NCBI RefSeq assembly: GCF_003148665.1
Contig: NZ_QGGQ01000011.1
Span: forward strand, 62,001 to 126,000
Reading direction: 5' to 3'
Length of the DNA stretch: 64,000 nucleotides
From: Maribacter polysiphoniae
Lineage (GTDB): Bacteria > Bacteroidota > Bacteroidia > Flavobacteriales > Flavobacteriaceae
Positions 1 through 8,316 of the stretch are shown one piece after another. How positions within the stretch are numbered: position 1 is the stretch's first letter; the number at the start of each line of letters is the position of its first letter. Under the pieces are notes generated by a model. It was given only the letters and a program-made list of their open reading frames with translations. It made no database searches and was not told the origin of the DNA. The translations under genes were made by a program, and so were the position numbers.

Positions 1-698
1 TTTAATGGGGCCACCAAGTTGGTTTTAGCAACTTGAAATGCCTTGGTCATAAAGATCTGTCCGAAAAACCCAAATATCCCTAAACTTAAAAACAACCACC
101 AATCGTTACCTACAGGATTTTTCCAATCGAACATACTTAGGATACCCCCGATTACAGTTCCCACGAACATGAAATAATTTACGATGATTATGGGTGAATC
201 ACTTTTCCCTATCCTACGGATGGCCACATATACCAATCCGCTAAATACCGAGGCAGCCAATATTAAAGCAAGTCCCGTATTATCTACAGCCCCATCAAAT
301 CCCTTAAGGACCAGGACCCCAAAAAAGGCCATAAAAAACAAGGGCCATTGAACTGGCTTCAGTTTTTCCTTCAATAATAAAACAGCAAAAAAGGTAGCGA
401 ATATAGGGGACAGATACCGCAAGGATACGGCCGTACCCACAGTTAAGTATTTAAGGGACATAAAGAAAAGACTCATAGCGGTCAATCCTATAATAGACCT
501 TACCAACATTAAGGTCCTTTTGTTTCCCCATATATCAAGACCTTTCCATAAGATATAGGTGGTCCCCAAAACAAACGACCCCAAAGATCTAAAAAAGACA
601 ATCTCAAAAGTCGGAAAACTAGCCAGATACTTTACTACCGAATTCATTAAGGTGAATGAAAAGGTACTGATAATCATATAAAGGATAGCTTTTTTCAC
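1..698 (-). CDS. EamA/DMT-family membrane permease (3' end cut by window)
   Basis: Inner-membrane permease of the drug/metabolite transporter superfamily; the substrate cannot be told from sequence. I translated it directly: about 232 residues are present and the C-terminus lies beyond base 1. It starts with a short N-tail (VKKAILYMIIS) and runs through at least seven hydrophobic helices. The EamA-typical stretch with RYLSPIFATFFA and LLLKEKLKP closes the first five-helix half, and the second half begins with a helix followed by VYVAIRRIGKSD. A TGA lies two codons upstream in frame, so GTG at 698 is the first usable start. It is separated from the rfb genes by about 370 bases. The family is certain; the role (export of metabolites or drugs) is unknown. 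Confidence 0.85.
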   Translation of the reverse strand, partial: MKKAILYMIISTFSFTLMNSVVKYLASFPTFEIVFFRSLGSFVLGTTYILWKGLDIWGNKRTLMLVRSIIGLTAMSLFFMSLKYLTVGTAVSLRYLSPIFATFFAVLLLKEKLKPVQWPLFFMAFFGVLVLKGFDGAVDNTGLALILAASVFSGLVYVAIRRIGKSDSPIIIVNYFMFVGTVIGGILSMFDWKNPVGNDWWLFLSLGIFGFFGQIFMTKAFQVAKTNLVAPL

Positions 699-1072
699 TA
701 GTCATGTTTTAGGCTATATCAGCCTAATCCATACCTTGGATATTATTGGCTAAAATAAACTGATCTTTAAGGAAATGAAGGTTCAAAATTACGGTTAATT
801 CCCCACTTGAATGTACTATTTCGGTTGTTTTGGAATTATGATAAAATCCCATTACTATATCTTATATATTTTAATAAAGACAGATGTTGTTTGACAAAAA
901 GACAATCTTGTCCAAAGGGATATCCATAAAAAAGCATCTTTCTAGGGTCAAATAAAAATAAAAAACAATGAAGAATCATCTTAATGGCAACCCCAAAACC
1001 TTGATTTTATGGAACAACCAATCTATGGCCCCTAAAAAAACCATTCCGCTTGGCAACCAGTAATATATTTTT
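699..1072. other. Intergenic stretch, no gene seen
   Basis: AT-rich DNA between the EamA gene and rfbD, both on the minus strand. No open frame with coding character was found. On the minus strand TAATTTTG at 791-784 fits the Bacteroidota -7 box TAnnTTTG and could serve the EamA gene, but no TTG is correctly placed upstream of it. No hairpin with a T-run was seen after rfbD. Confidence 0.4.
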
Positions 1073-1948
1073 TTATTGCTCTTGATATGGGTGCCCAAGA
1101 TCATCACAGGCTCTTTTCAAACTATCCCTCCAATAGGGTATTTCAATTTGAAGCACATTTTTAATCTTGGATTTATCGAGCACGCTAAAACTCGGTCTTT
1201 TAGCTGGAAGAGGATAAGCTTCCGTACGTATTGGCAATAGCTGGACAACAACGTCATTGATATCGAAAATGGCCTTAGCAAAGTCGTACCAGCTCGCTAC
1301 GCCTTCATTACTATAGTGATATATCCCATAATCATCAATTCTATTCAAAACAAACAACAATATCACTTCCGCAAGGTCCTTCGCATATGTCGGTGTTCCG
1401 ATCTGGTCATAGACGACGGAAAGGCTCTCTCTTTCCCTACCATATTTCAACATTGATTTCATGAAATTGGAACCATATTCTGAATACAACCAAGAAGTTC
1501 GAATGACAAAATATTTTTTACACTTGGATACAACCGCCTGTTCCCCTTTTAACTTTGAACTGCCGTAAACCCCTAATGGATTCGTTACTGCTTGTTCCGT
1601 ATTCGGCGTACTCTGACCTCCATCAAAAACAAAATCCGTAGAAATGTGAACCAAGACCACATCGTTTTTTTTACAAGCTTCCGCTATATTTTTAGGGCCA
1701 ACTCGGTTTACCAAATCCGCTTTACCTTGATCATTTTCCGCACCATCGACATTTGTGTAAGCCGCGGTATTGACGCAAAAATGATAGCCTCCCCCCTCAA
1801 ACTCCTTGAAAACGGCAACTTTATCGGTGATATCCAATTCTTTGGATGATTTATATATAAAAGTCAAGGTATCCAAGTGTTGGGAGGATACCTCTTTAAT
1901 ACAGTTCGCCAATTGGCCATTACCACCTGTTACCAATATTTTTAGCAT
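1073..1948 (-). CDS. rfbD: dTDP-4-dehydrorhamnose reductase RfbD
   Basis: Reduces dTDP-4-dehydro-L-rhamnose to dTDP-L-rhamnose with NAD(P)H, the last step in making activated rhamnose for surface glycans. It has 291 residues, normal for the family. The Rossmann motif is TGGNGQLAN near residue 8 (most relatives have GQLG), ISTDFVFDG covers the catalytic Thr/Ser region, and YGSSKLKGE carries the catalytic Tyr-x3-Lys near residue 128. RTSWLYS and the C-terminal RPSFSVLDKSKI are also typical. It is the third gene of an rfbA-rfbC-rfbD operon, 10 bases after rfbC. Cytoplasmic. The identification is firm. Confidence 0.95.
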   Translation of the reverse strand: MLKILVTGGNGQLANCIKEVSSQHLDTLTFIYKSSKELDITDKVAVFKEFEGGGYHFCVNTAAYTNVDGAENDQGKADLVNRVGPKNIAEACKKNDVVLVHISTDFVFDGGQSTPNTEQAVTNPLGVYGSSKLKGEQAVVSKCKKYFVIRTSWLYSEYGSNFMKSMLKYGRERESLSVVYDQIGTPTYAKDLAEVILLFVLNRIDDYGIYHYSNEGVASWYDFAKAIFDINDVVVQLLPIRTEAYPLPAKRPSFSVLDKSKIKNVLQIEIPYWRDSLKRACDDLGHPYQEQ

Positions 1949-1958
1949 AGAAACCGGC

Positions 1959-2519
1959 TTAAGATTTAATGATGTCTTCCGTCAATTCCTTAAAAGTAGG
2001 CAAAACCAGGTCTTTTTCCGAAATGATAAGTTCCTTCTCTGGGAATTTCCAATCAATATTAAAAAATGGATCATTATATAGTATCCCGGCCTCGGAATCT
2101 TTCTTATAATAGTTGTCACATTTGTATGAGAATATCGCAGATTCACTTAGGGTGACAAAGCCATGGGCACATCCCCTCGGCATAAATATTTGGGTATTGT
2201 TTTTATCGGATAACTCCATAGCGAACACTACCCCATACGATACAGAATCAGGTCTAATATCTACGGTTACATCGAGTACTTTTCCTTGGATAACCCGTAC
2301 TAATTTAGCTTGGGCAAATTCACCTTTTTGAAAATGCAGCCCCCTTAAAACACACCGTGTTGAAAAAGATTGATTGTCCTGTATAAAGTTTACGTCTTCT
2401 CCAATTGCCGCCGTAAATTTTCTATGATTATAACTTTCAAAAAAATAACCCCGCCCATCGTTAAAAACGTTTGGCGTGATGGTATAACAACCCTCTATAC
2501 TCGTTTTTTTTATATTCAT
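1959..2519 (-). CDS. rfbC: dTDP-4-dehydrorhamnose 3,5-epimerase RfbC
   Basis: Epimerises C3 and C5 of dTDP-4-dehydro-6-deoxyglucose on the way to dTDP-rhamnose. The 186 residues match the usual length of this cupin-fold enzyme. Visible signatures are VFNDGRGYFFES near the start, FIQDNQSFSTRCVLRGLHFQ with the catalytic His, KLVRVIQGKVLDVTVDIR, and PRGCAHGFVTLSE followed by the catalytic Tyr region (FSYKCDNYY). It starts 4 bases after rfbA stops, so the two are translated from one message. Cytoplasmic. Confidence 0.95.
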   Translation of the reverse strand: MNIKKTSIEGCYTITPNVFNDGRGYFFESYNHRKFTAAIGEDVNFIQDNQSFSTRCVLRGLHFQKGEFAQAKLVRVIQGKVLDVTVDIRPDSVSYGVVFAMELSDKNNTQIFMPRGCAHGFVTLSESAIFSYKCDNYYKKDSEAGILYNDPFFNIDWKFPEKELIISEKDLVLPTFKELTEDIIKS

Positions 2520-2523
2520 ATGG

Positions 2524-3384
2524 CTAAGTTAGGGAATCTAATAATGTCTTACTAGAACCACCTTCATCCAAAGGTATTGTAAGTTTTTCATATTGTTTCT
2601 TTGTAATGAAACCCATCTTGTAGGCTGCTACCTCAATAGCTCCTACTTTAAGCCCTTGTCTTTCCTCGATAACCTGCACAAATTGCGCCGCCTGCATTAA
2701 TGAATTAAACGTGCCGGTATCCAGCCAAGCTGTACCCCTATCCAAAATACTTACTTGAAGATTCCCCCGTTTTAGGTATTCCTTATTGACATCGGTAATT
2801 TCGATTTCACCACGGGCACTTGGTTTAATACTCTTTGCTATTGCTACAACATCATTGTCATAAAAATATATTCCCGGTACGGCATAGCTCGATTTAGGAT
2901 TTTTAGGCTTTTCCTCAATAGATATAACCTTATTATCCCCATCAAATTCAACTACCCCATATCTTTCGGGGTCAGTAACATGATAGGCATAGATAATACC
3001 CCCATCTGGGTCTTTATTGGCCTGTAAAAGCTTTTCTAATCCGGAACCATAGAAAATATTATCGCCAAGTATCAAGGCCACCTTATCCTTGCCTATGAAT
3101 TTTTCACCAATGATAAAGGCTTCGGCCAAACCGTTAGGTTCTGGTTGTATGGCATATTCAAACGTACACCCATATCGACTACCATCACCCAAAAGTTTTT
3201 TGAACATAGGAAGGTCATACGGTGTTGAAATAATCAATATTTCCGAAATACCCGACCCTATCAAAGTGGACAGCGGATAATATATCATTGGCTTATTATA
3301 AACCGGCATCAATTGTTTGCTTACCGCCAAAGTACATGGATGTAATCTTGTGCCGGAACCACCCGCTAAAATTATTCCTTTCAT
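2524..3384 (-). CDS. rfbA: Glucose-1-phosphate thymidylyltransferase RfbA
   Basis: Makes dTDP-glucose from glucose-1-phosphate and dTTP, the entry step of dTDP-rhamnose synthesis and the usual point of feedback control. It has 286 residues, as expected. The nucleotide-binding loop [11 protein letters not shown] lies at residues 8-18, followed by [18 protein letters not shown], the metal-binding [10 protein letters not shown] near 105, VVEFD and [12 protein letters not shown] near 155, and [10 protein letters not shown] near 220. It is the first gene of the rfbA-C-D run. rfbB (dTDP-glucose 4,6-dehydratase) is not in this order and must lie elsewhere. Confidence 0.96.
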   Translation of the reverse strand: MKGIILAGGSGTRLHPCTLAVSKQLMPVYNKPMIYYPLSTLIGSGISEILIISTPYDLPMFKKLLGDGSRYGCTFEYAIQPEPNGLAEAFIIGEKFIGKDKVALILGDNIFYGSGLEKLLQANKDPDGGIIYAYHVTDPERYGVVEFDGDNKVISIEEKPKNPKSSYAVPGIYFYDNDVVAIAKSIKPSARGEIEITDVNKEYLKRGNLQVSILDRGTAWLDTGTFNSLMQAAQFVQVIEERQGLKVGAIEVAAYKMGFITKKQYEKLTIPLDEGGSSKTLLDSLT

Positions 3385-3792
3385 AACCGTTTATTCTGAT
3401 GTTTTGGGGACATTGGCCCATAAATGTTTTAAAATATCATCAGTCTAATAATCCAAAGTAAGGGAGGGATTTCCCGATTTAATACCCTTTTACTCTATCC
3501 TATATTCTTTGCAACGATTATTTAGGGCCACAATTGTACCTTTGAAAAGGTACGCTTCAGCTTCATAATCATTATATAGTCACCTCAACAAAAATAACAC
3601 GTATCGCTTAATGTATCCCATTAAAAATCCAAAAGTAAAAATTAAACAATTAAAATTTATTAGGCATAGGTATTTGGATATTTAGTGTCAACTTATCGCA
3701 TTAGTGAATCATTGATTTCGAAAATCGATATTACGTATAATCATAGGGTTGTTTTTATGGCAGTTGTTACCAAACAAAGTATATTTGTGACC
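3385..3792. other. Intergenic stretch upstream of rfbA, no gene seen
   Basis: About 400 AT-rich bases between rfbA and the acetyltransferase gene. I found no coding frame. On the minus strand TACTTTTG at 3637-3630 fits the TAnnTTTG -7 box, but it is 240 bases from rfbA and no -33 TTG is well placed, so the rfb promoter is not settled. No terminator hairpin stands out. Confidence 0.35.
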
Positions 3793-4428
3793 CTAGTTAT
3801 TGCTACTTTTAATTAGCTCTTGAAATCGATTACCCGTTAAAGCCTGTAGATTATTGGTGATTTTCCCAATCGGCCAGTCCCACCAACTTAGTTTCAATAA
3901 TTTCTCGATTTCGGTATCCGAGAATCGTTTCCGAATCAACCTTGCAGGATTTCCCCCAACTATGGCATATGGTTCCACATCCGAGGTAACAGTGGCATTA
4001 CTCCCTATTATGGCCCCATCCCCGATTTGTACTCCAGGCATAATCGTGGCGTTGTACCCTATCCAAACATCATTGCCAATAACGGTGTCCCCTTTTGATG
4101 GGTAAGATTTTCCTTCCATCGCATCTTTCCAATCCGCTCCAAAGATGGCAAACGGGTAAGACGAGATGGCATCGGTCAAATGATTGGCCCCGTTCATTAT
4201 AAAGGTTGTACCGGAAGCTATCATGCAGAACTTACCGATCAACAATTTATCACCGATAAAATCGAAATGATACTTAACATTCTTTTCGAAATTAACAACA
4301 TCTTCAAAATCATCATAATAGGTGTAATCACCTACACTGATATTTGGGTTTTTAATACAGTTTTTCAAGAAGCAAAGACGGTTGTAACCTTCTAATGGAA
4401 ATGGGTTGTTTTTGTCTGGAATACTCAT
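3793..4428 (-). CDS. Vat/CatB-type xenobiotic O-acetyltransferase
   Basis: A left-handed beta-helix (hexapeptide repeat) acetyl-CoA-dependent transferase of 211 residues, the length of streptogramin A acetyltransferases (Vat) and CatB-type chloramphenicol acetyltransferases. Family signatures in order are NISVGDYTYYDD, YHFDFIGDKLLIGKFC, FIMNGANH with the catalytic His near residue 82, YPFAIFG, the repeat block IGNDVWIGYNATIMPGVQIG, then VEPYAIVGGNPARLIRKRFS and a WWDWP segment. This is closer to Vat than to sugar acetyltransferases, judged from remembered VatA sequence. It stands alone on the minus strand. The true substrate in this organism is unknown; many chromosomal relatives have no proven resistance role. 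Confidence 0.85.
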   Translation of the reverse strand: MSIPDKNNPFPLEGYNRLCFLKNCIKNPNISVGDYTYYDDFEDVVNFEKNVKYHFDFIGDKLLIGKFCMIASGTTFIMNGANHLTDAISSYPFAIFGADWKDAMEGKSYPSKGDTVIGNDVWIGYNATIMPGVQIGDGAIIGSNATVTSDVEPYAIVGGNPARLIRKRFSDTEIEKLLKLSWWDWPIGKITNNLQALTGNRFQELIKSSNN

Positions 4429-4533
4429 AGCCTATACAAGGATTAAAGTGCTGATTGGATTTTGGAAATAGATTATTTGCCTAATTTAAAAAGAATCCAT
4501 CATTCATCACGTAATGCCTCTGTGCCTTTATTG

Positions 4534-5415
4534 TTATTTCTTTTTTAGGGTATCCATTTCTTTCTGAAAGAAAGTGGACAAACGATGGCTGCCATATCTT
4601 GGTGCAATGGCATCTTCGGCCATTAGGGTAAGGAAGAACTCGATAGGACCATAAGTCTTTGAGGAAGTAAACGTTCGTAAGGTCCAAATAATCAATCGCC
4701 TTAACCAATGGGGTAAATGAATGATATTGATGGGATTGCCACTCGCCAAAAGGGCCATTTCGGCAACCTCATTCTGGGTCATGATATCCGGTCCGCCGAT
4801 ATTGATTTCGATATTTTCGTTTTCAATCGCATCTACACAGGCAATGGCCAGATCTTTCCCGTGAATGGGATTGAACTTTTGTTCACCATTTCCAAAGAGG
4901 TACACCTTTCCTTTTCGGGCCATCTCCAAAAAATCTTTCATATCGGAAAAAAAGCCGTTGGGCCTAACGATCGTATACTGCAGTCCCGAGGCTACCAGTT
5001 CATCTACAAAAGATTCCTTGGCTTCCATTATTTTAAGGTTTCTATGAAGGTTTCCGTTCAAAACCGATACGTAAATGAACTTGCTTACCCCTGAGGCCAT
5101 AGCTTCTTTCAATAAATTCACATTGACCTGGTAATCAACGTCCCAATAGGTCAATCCGTCTTTTTGCCGAGTGATTCCCACTGTTGAAATCACAGTATCC
5201 ACTCCGCTAAATAGCCCTTTCAAAGTTTCTGGCTTGGTAACTTCCGCTTGTATTACCGTAGCCGATTCAGAACTGAGTCCCTTTGCTTTCCCTGTATTAC
5301 GAACCAGTATTCTGGTTGAAATATTGCGTAATTCAAGTTCTTTGGCAATATGCCTTCCGAGATACCCCGTAGCTCCTGCCAATAAGACTTTGGTTTTTAA
5401 GTTATCTGCCTTCAT
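4534..5415 (-). CDS. NAD(P)-binding SDR-family protein (NmrA/atypical epimerase type)
   Basis: An NAD(P)-binding Rossmann protein of 293 residues when started at the Met at 5415. An upstream in-frame ATG at 5472 would add 19 residues, but the chosen start sits just after GAGG and puts the motif LLAGATGYLGRHI at residue 10, as is usual. The sequence continues with RILVRNTGKAKG, VIQAEVTKPETLKG, DTVISTVGITRQK, FIYVSVLNG, YTIVRPNGFFSDM and NIGGPDIMTQNEVAEMA. This is the pattern of atypical short-chain dehydrogenases related to NmrA and to complex I assembly NDUFA9-like proteins; the Tyr-x3-Lys active site of classical SDRs is not evident. The substrate is unknown. Confidence 0.85.
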   Translation of the reverse strand: MKADNLKTKVLLAGATGYLGRHIAKELELRNISTRILVRNTGKAKGLSSESATVIQAEVTKPETLKGLFSGVDTVISTVGITRQKDGLTYWDVDYQVNVNLLKEAMASGVSKFIYVSVLNGNLHRNLKIMEAKESFVDELVASGLQYTIVRPNGFFSDMKDFLEMARKGKVYLFGNGEQKFNPIHGKDLAIACVDAIENENIEINIGGPDIMTQNEVAEMALLASGNPINIIHLPHWLRRLIIWTLRTFTSSKTYGPIEFFLTLMAEDAIAPRYGSHRLSTFFQKEMDTLKKK

Positions 5416-5539
5416 TTCCTCGTATTTATTAAATGATATGACCATTGTCATTATTAAAAAATCATGACACAAATCTATTCGTCAAATAGCATTTGGTCGT
5501 TCTGGATTATGAAACCGAACCTCTTGGAAGGGCCATTAT

Positions 5540-5719
5540 TTACCGTAACCAAAGTCCCTCTCCCATTCTTACCAGGGTGGCCAAATAATTGTTTCTTTTA
5601 TAGGCCTTCTCCTGAAACAGCAAAAGTTTGCCCGCATCTAGCAAATGTCCCCTAATAAAGACTTTTTCAGGATTCGCCAAGGTTCTTAAATGTATTAAGG
5701 GGTTTTCACAAGACAGCAT
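5540..5719 (-). CDS. Small open frame, 59 residues, function unknown
   Basis: A complete short frame that starts MLSCENPLIHLRTLANPEK and ends RMGEGLWLR before TAA. Its composition (even mix of charged and hydrophobic residues, few rare codons) looks more protein-like than the plus-strand frame that overlaps it (5464-5655). It lies in the 530-base gap between the divergent SDR and hydrolase genes, so it may be a remnant of a lost gene or a short-lived frame. I recognise no family and found no clear ribosome-binding site. Confidence 0.25.
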   Translation of the reverse strand: MLSCENPLIHLRTLANPEKVFIRGHLLDAGKLLLFQEKAYKRNNYLATLVRMGEGLWLR

Positions 5720-5945
5720 AGGGTTACTTTCCCGGGGGGAGAAAATTTAGTTTAAAAATACCAAATTTCATGAAAGTATGAAGCAATTTGAAATATAGAA
5801 CCCTTTTGTGATCATCCGAACTTTTATAGGTTTCTGTTCAGGTAAATTACCTTCGAAATCAACTGAAAGTATAAAAAAACCACTAAAAAGTGTGATTTTT
5901 TCTAAAAACCACGAATCATATAACAAACATTTAAAATCATCAATC

Positions 5946-6989
5946 ATGAAACGAACAGTCATAAACTTTATTTTTCCGGTCTTATTACTCATCCCATATT
6001 TAGTAAAAGCCCAAGAAACAACAACTCAATTTGAAAAAGTCAAGATAGCGGTTATCGATCTTTTGAATACCCCGGACCCGACTTTTGAACCCGTAATCAA
6101 TCCAGCACCTATGGATGCCAAAACCATGAAGGATTTGGGCTTTGAACAGATTTACAAAAACAGTCCCCATAAATTTATGATGCGAGATGGGAAACAATTG
6201 TTTTCCTATTTGTACGAACAACAAAGTGATACTACGATTCTATTGCTCCATGGCGTTCTATCAAGTGCCTATATGATGAATAAAACAGCAGGGTTATTGC
6301 GAAAAAACACCCATAGCAAAGTAATCGCATTGGATTTAAGGGGACATGGACAATCGGAAGGCAAGCCGGGAGATGTCGACTATATAAATCAGTATGTAGA
6401 TGATATAGTAGATGTCTTATTATCTATAAAAAAAGACAATCCACACCAAAAAATCATTCTAGCCGGTCATTCTATGGGTGGTGGCCTTATTCTACGTTAT
6501 GCTTTGGAAACAAAAGTCCCTAATGTTGATGGCTACCTTCTTCTTGCCCCCCACCTTGGGGCAAATGCACCAACCCTTAGAAAAGAACCCCTAGGAACCG
6601 AAACAGAACCTTTTATGAAAATGCATATTAATAGGATTATCGGATTAAAAATGATGAATGCAATCGGGGAAACAAAATACAACGATCTACCCGTCCTGTT
6701 TTTTAACCTTCCCGCTGCAATGCCCATTACAAAATATAGTTATCGAGCCAATGAGAGTATGTACCCAGTTGATTATAAAAAAGGATTGAGCTCAATAAAC
6801 AAACCTTTATTGGTTGTGATCGGCAGCAATGACGAAGCCTTTGATGCCAATAAATATCATGAGGCAATAAGCACATATACCAATGGGGAGATACATATCA
6901 TAAACAATGAAACCCATAATGGCATACGGCATAATGCCAAAACCATGGAAATTATTTCCAATTGGGTAAATAATCATAAATTACAATAG
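5946..6989 (+). CDS. Secreted alpha/beta hydrolase (serine aminopeptidase S33-like)
   Basis: A 347-residue exported hydrolase. The start at 5946 was chosen because it opens a clear signal peptide (MKRTVINFIFPVLLLIPYLVKAQ, cleaved after KAQ); the open frame extends 46 codons further upstream but that part has no coding look. The alpha/beta-hydrolase core shows LLLHGVLSSAYMM (oxyanion region), LDLRGHGQSEGKPGD, the nucleophile elbow GHSMGGG with the catalytic Ser, the acid loop VIGSNDEAFDANKY and the catalytic His in NNETHNGIRHN. It is likely a lysophospholipase- or esterase-like enzyme of the periplasm. The next gene, an ECF sigma factor, starts 15 bases downstream, so the two are probably co-transcribed. 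Confidence 0.85.
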   Translation: MKRTVINFIFPVLLLIPYLVKAQETTTQFEKVKIAVIDLLNTPDPTFEPVINPAPMDAKTMKDLGFEQIYKNSPHKFMMRDGKQLFSYLYEQQSDTTILLLHGVLSSAYMMNKTAGLLRKNTHSKVIALDLRGHGQSEGKPGDVDYINQYVDDIVDVLLSIKKDNPHQKIILAGHSMGGGLILRYALETKVPNVDGYLLLAPHLGANAPTLRKEPLGTETEPFMKMHINRIIGLKMMNAIGETKYNDLPVLFFNLPAAMPITKYSYRANESMYPVDYKKGLSSINKPLLVVIGSNDEAFDANKYHEAISTYTNGEIHIINNETHNGIRHNAKTMEIISNWVNNHKLQ

Positions 6990-7004
6990 CCTCAATAGAA
7001 TCGC

Positions 7005-7532
7005 ATGGAGCTAAGCAAAAAAGACAGATTTATACAACTTATCGATGAGCATAAAAAGATCATCTATAAGATCGTGAATTCGTACTGCCCAAATAGGGTT
7101 GACCGCAAAGACCTTGAGCAAGAAATCATCATACAACTATGGAGTGCCTTCGATGCTTACAATACCGATTATAAATATTCCACATGGATGTATCGTATTG
7201 CCCTAAACGTTGCAATATCCTTTTATAGAAAGGAAAGAAAGTGGGCGTTGAAACGTGATTTTATCGATGAAGTTTCCATTTTCAATATGGAGACCAACAA
7301 CCTCGAACAGGAATTGGAACGAGACCATGACATAAAGTTGCTGCAACAATTCATAAACAACCTGAATGAACTTGACAAAGCATTGATCCTTTTGTATTTG
7401 GACAACAAAAAACATAACGAAATGTCTGAAATACTCGGTATTTCAAAAACCAACGTGGCGACCAAAATTGCCCGTATCAAAATAAAATTAAAAAAAGAAT
7501 TTGAAAAAAACAGAGATAATGGAAACAAGTGA
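7005..7532 (+). CDS. ECF-type RNA polymerase sigma factor
   Basis: A sigma-70 family protein of 175 residues that directs RNA polymerase to a regulon I cannot identify. Region 2 is visible as DLEQEIIIQLWSAFDAYN followed by YSTWMYRIALNVAISFYRK (core binding and -10 recognition, residues about 35-75). Region 4 is the helix-turn-helix LDKALILLYLDNKKHNEMSE to SKTNVATKIARIKIKLKKEF (about 125-170). It follows the hydrolase gene by 15 bases, and its last 14 bases overlap the next gene, the usual layout of ECF sigma/anti-sigma pairs. Confidence 0.9.
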   Translation: MELSKKDRFIQLIDEHKKIIYKIVNSYCPNRVDRKDLEQEIIIQLWSAFDAYNTDYKYSTWMYRIALNVAISFYRKERKWALKRDFIDEVSIFNMETNNLEQELERDHDIKLLQQFINNLNELDKALILLYLDNKKHNEMSEILGISKTNVATKIARIKIKLKKEFEKNRDNGNK

Positions 7533-8178
7533 ATTAAATAGAATATTGGAAACCTACAATACCAAATTGGACCAAAACCTAAGTCTAAATAAGACCGTGC
7601 TAAAAAACATTCAACTTGAAAAATCAAGGAAGAAAACCCGAACAATACTCGTCTACCGAACTATTGAACTTCTTTTCTTTGCTTTCTTAGCCTTATTTGT
7701 AGGTAATTATGTTGCAACACATTGGAGTCAAACACATTTAGCGATTAGCGGAAGTATAGTCGGTGTATTTGTATTAATAGCCCTATCAGGGAGCATTGGC
7801 CAAGTGGCATTATTACAACAAATTGATTTTTCAAAGCCTTTAGTGGATATCAGGAAAAAAATAGAATTGGTAAACGTCCATGAATTGCTATTTGTGAAAT
7901 TGGTTTTCCTTTCGGCTCCTGTTTGGTGGTCCTATTCACTTGTTGCCCTTGATGCTTTCCTTGGTTTTGACCTTTACCCCCATCTAGATTCTGCTTTTGT
8001 TCAAAGATATCTGGTTTTAAATGCGGTTTTGGTCTTCCCTATTATCTGGTTATTCAATAAATTGACCTATAAAAACCTGCATATTCAATGGGTTGGAAAA
8101 ACAATACGGTTTATTTCTGGTACGAAAACCATAAAGGCCTTGGAGTTTTTAAATGAAATCGAGGAGTTTGAGGGGTAA
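7519..8178 (+). CDS. Four-helix membrane protein, candidate anti-sigma partner
   Basis: A 219-residue inner-membrane protein of unknown family. ATG at 7519 was preferred to TTG at 7501; it overlaps the end of the sigma gene by 14 bases in a different frame, implying coupled translation. The first 45 residues are soluble and charged (SELNRILETYNTKLDQ to LEKSRKKTRTIL), followed by four hydrophobic helices near residues 48-65, 75-95, 128-150 and 165-185, and a short tail. No zinc-binding anti-sigma motif (HxxxCxxC) is present. The cytoplasmic N-tail and gene overlap suggest that it holds the sigma factor at the membrane; this is inference from context only. Confidence 0.75.
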   Translation: METSELNRILETYNTKLDQNLSLNKTVLKNIQLEKSRKKTRTILVYRTIELLFFAFLALFVGNYVATHWSQTHLAISGSIVGVFVLIALSGSIGQVALLQQIDFSKPLVDIRKKIELVNVHELLFVKLVFLSAPVWWSYSLVALDAFLGFDLYPHLDSAFVQRYLVLNAVLVFPIIWLFNKLTYKNLHIQWVGKTIRFISGTKTIKALEFLNEIEEFEG

Positions 8179-8292
8179 TATTACCTTCACTGAGGACTCT
8201 GAAACTATTGGAACAATATATTTCACGACGCCTTTCATAAAAAAGGACAATAGGATTTAATTAAAAAAGTGGGGCTTTCAACCAATAGTGGA

Positions 8293-8300
8293 TATCTTTG
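8293..8300 (+). promoter_or_regulatory. Candidate -7 promoter box for the AraC gene
   Basis: TATCTTTG matches the Bacteroidota -7 consensus TAnnTTTG. It lies 17 bases before the TTG start of the AraC gene, or about 68 bases before the next in-frame ATG. No TTG is seen at the -33 position, so the call rests on one element. Confidence 0.4.
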
Positions 8301-8316
8301 AATAAAATATTGACTA

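Noticed and set aside
5464-5655. Plus-strand frame of 63 codons
   Set aside because: Pro- and Trp-rich composition and overlap with a more protein-like minus-strand frame; no ribosome-binding site.
8174-8185. GGTAATATTACC palindrome as an operator
   Set aside because: It overlaps the stop codon of the membrane protein gene and is short; it may be chance.
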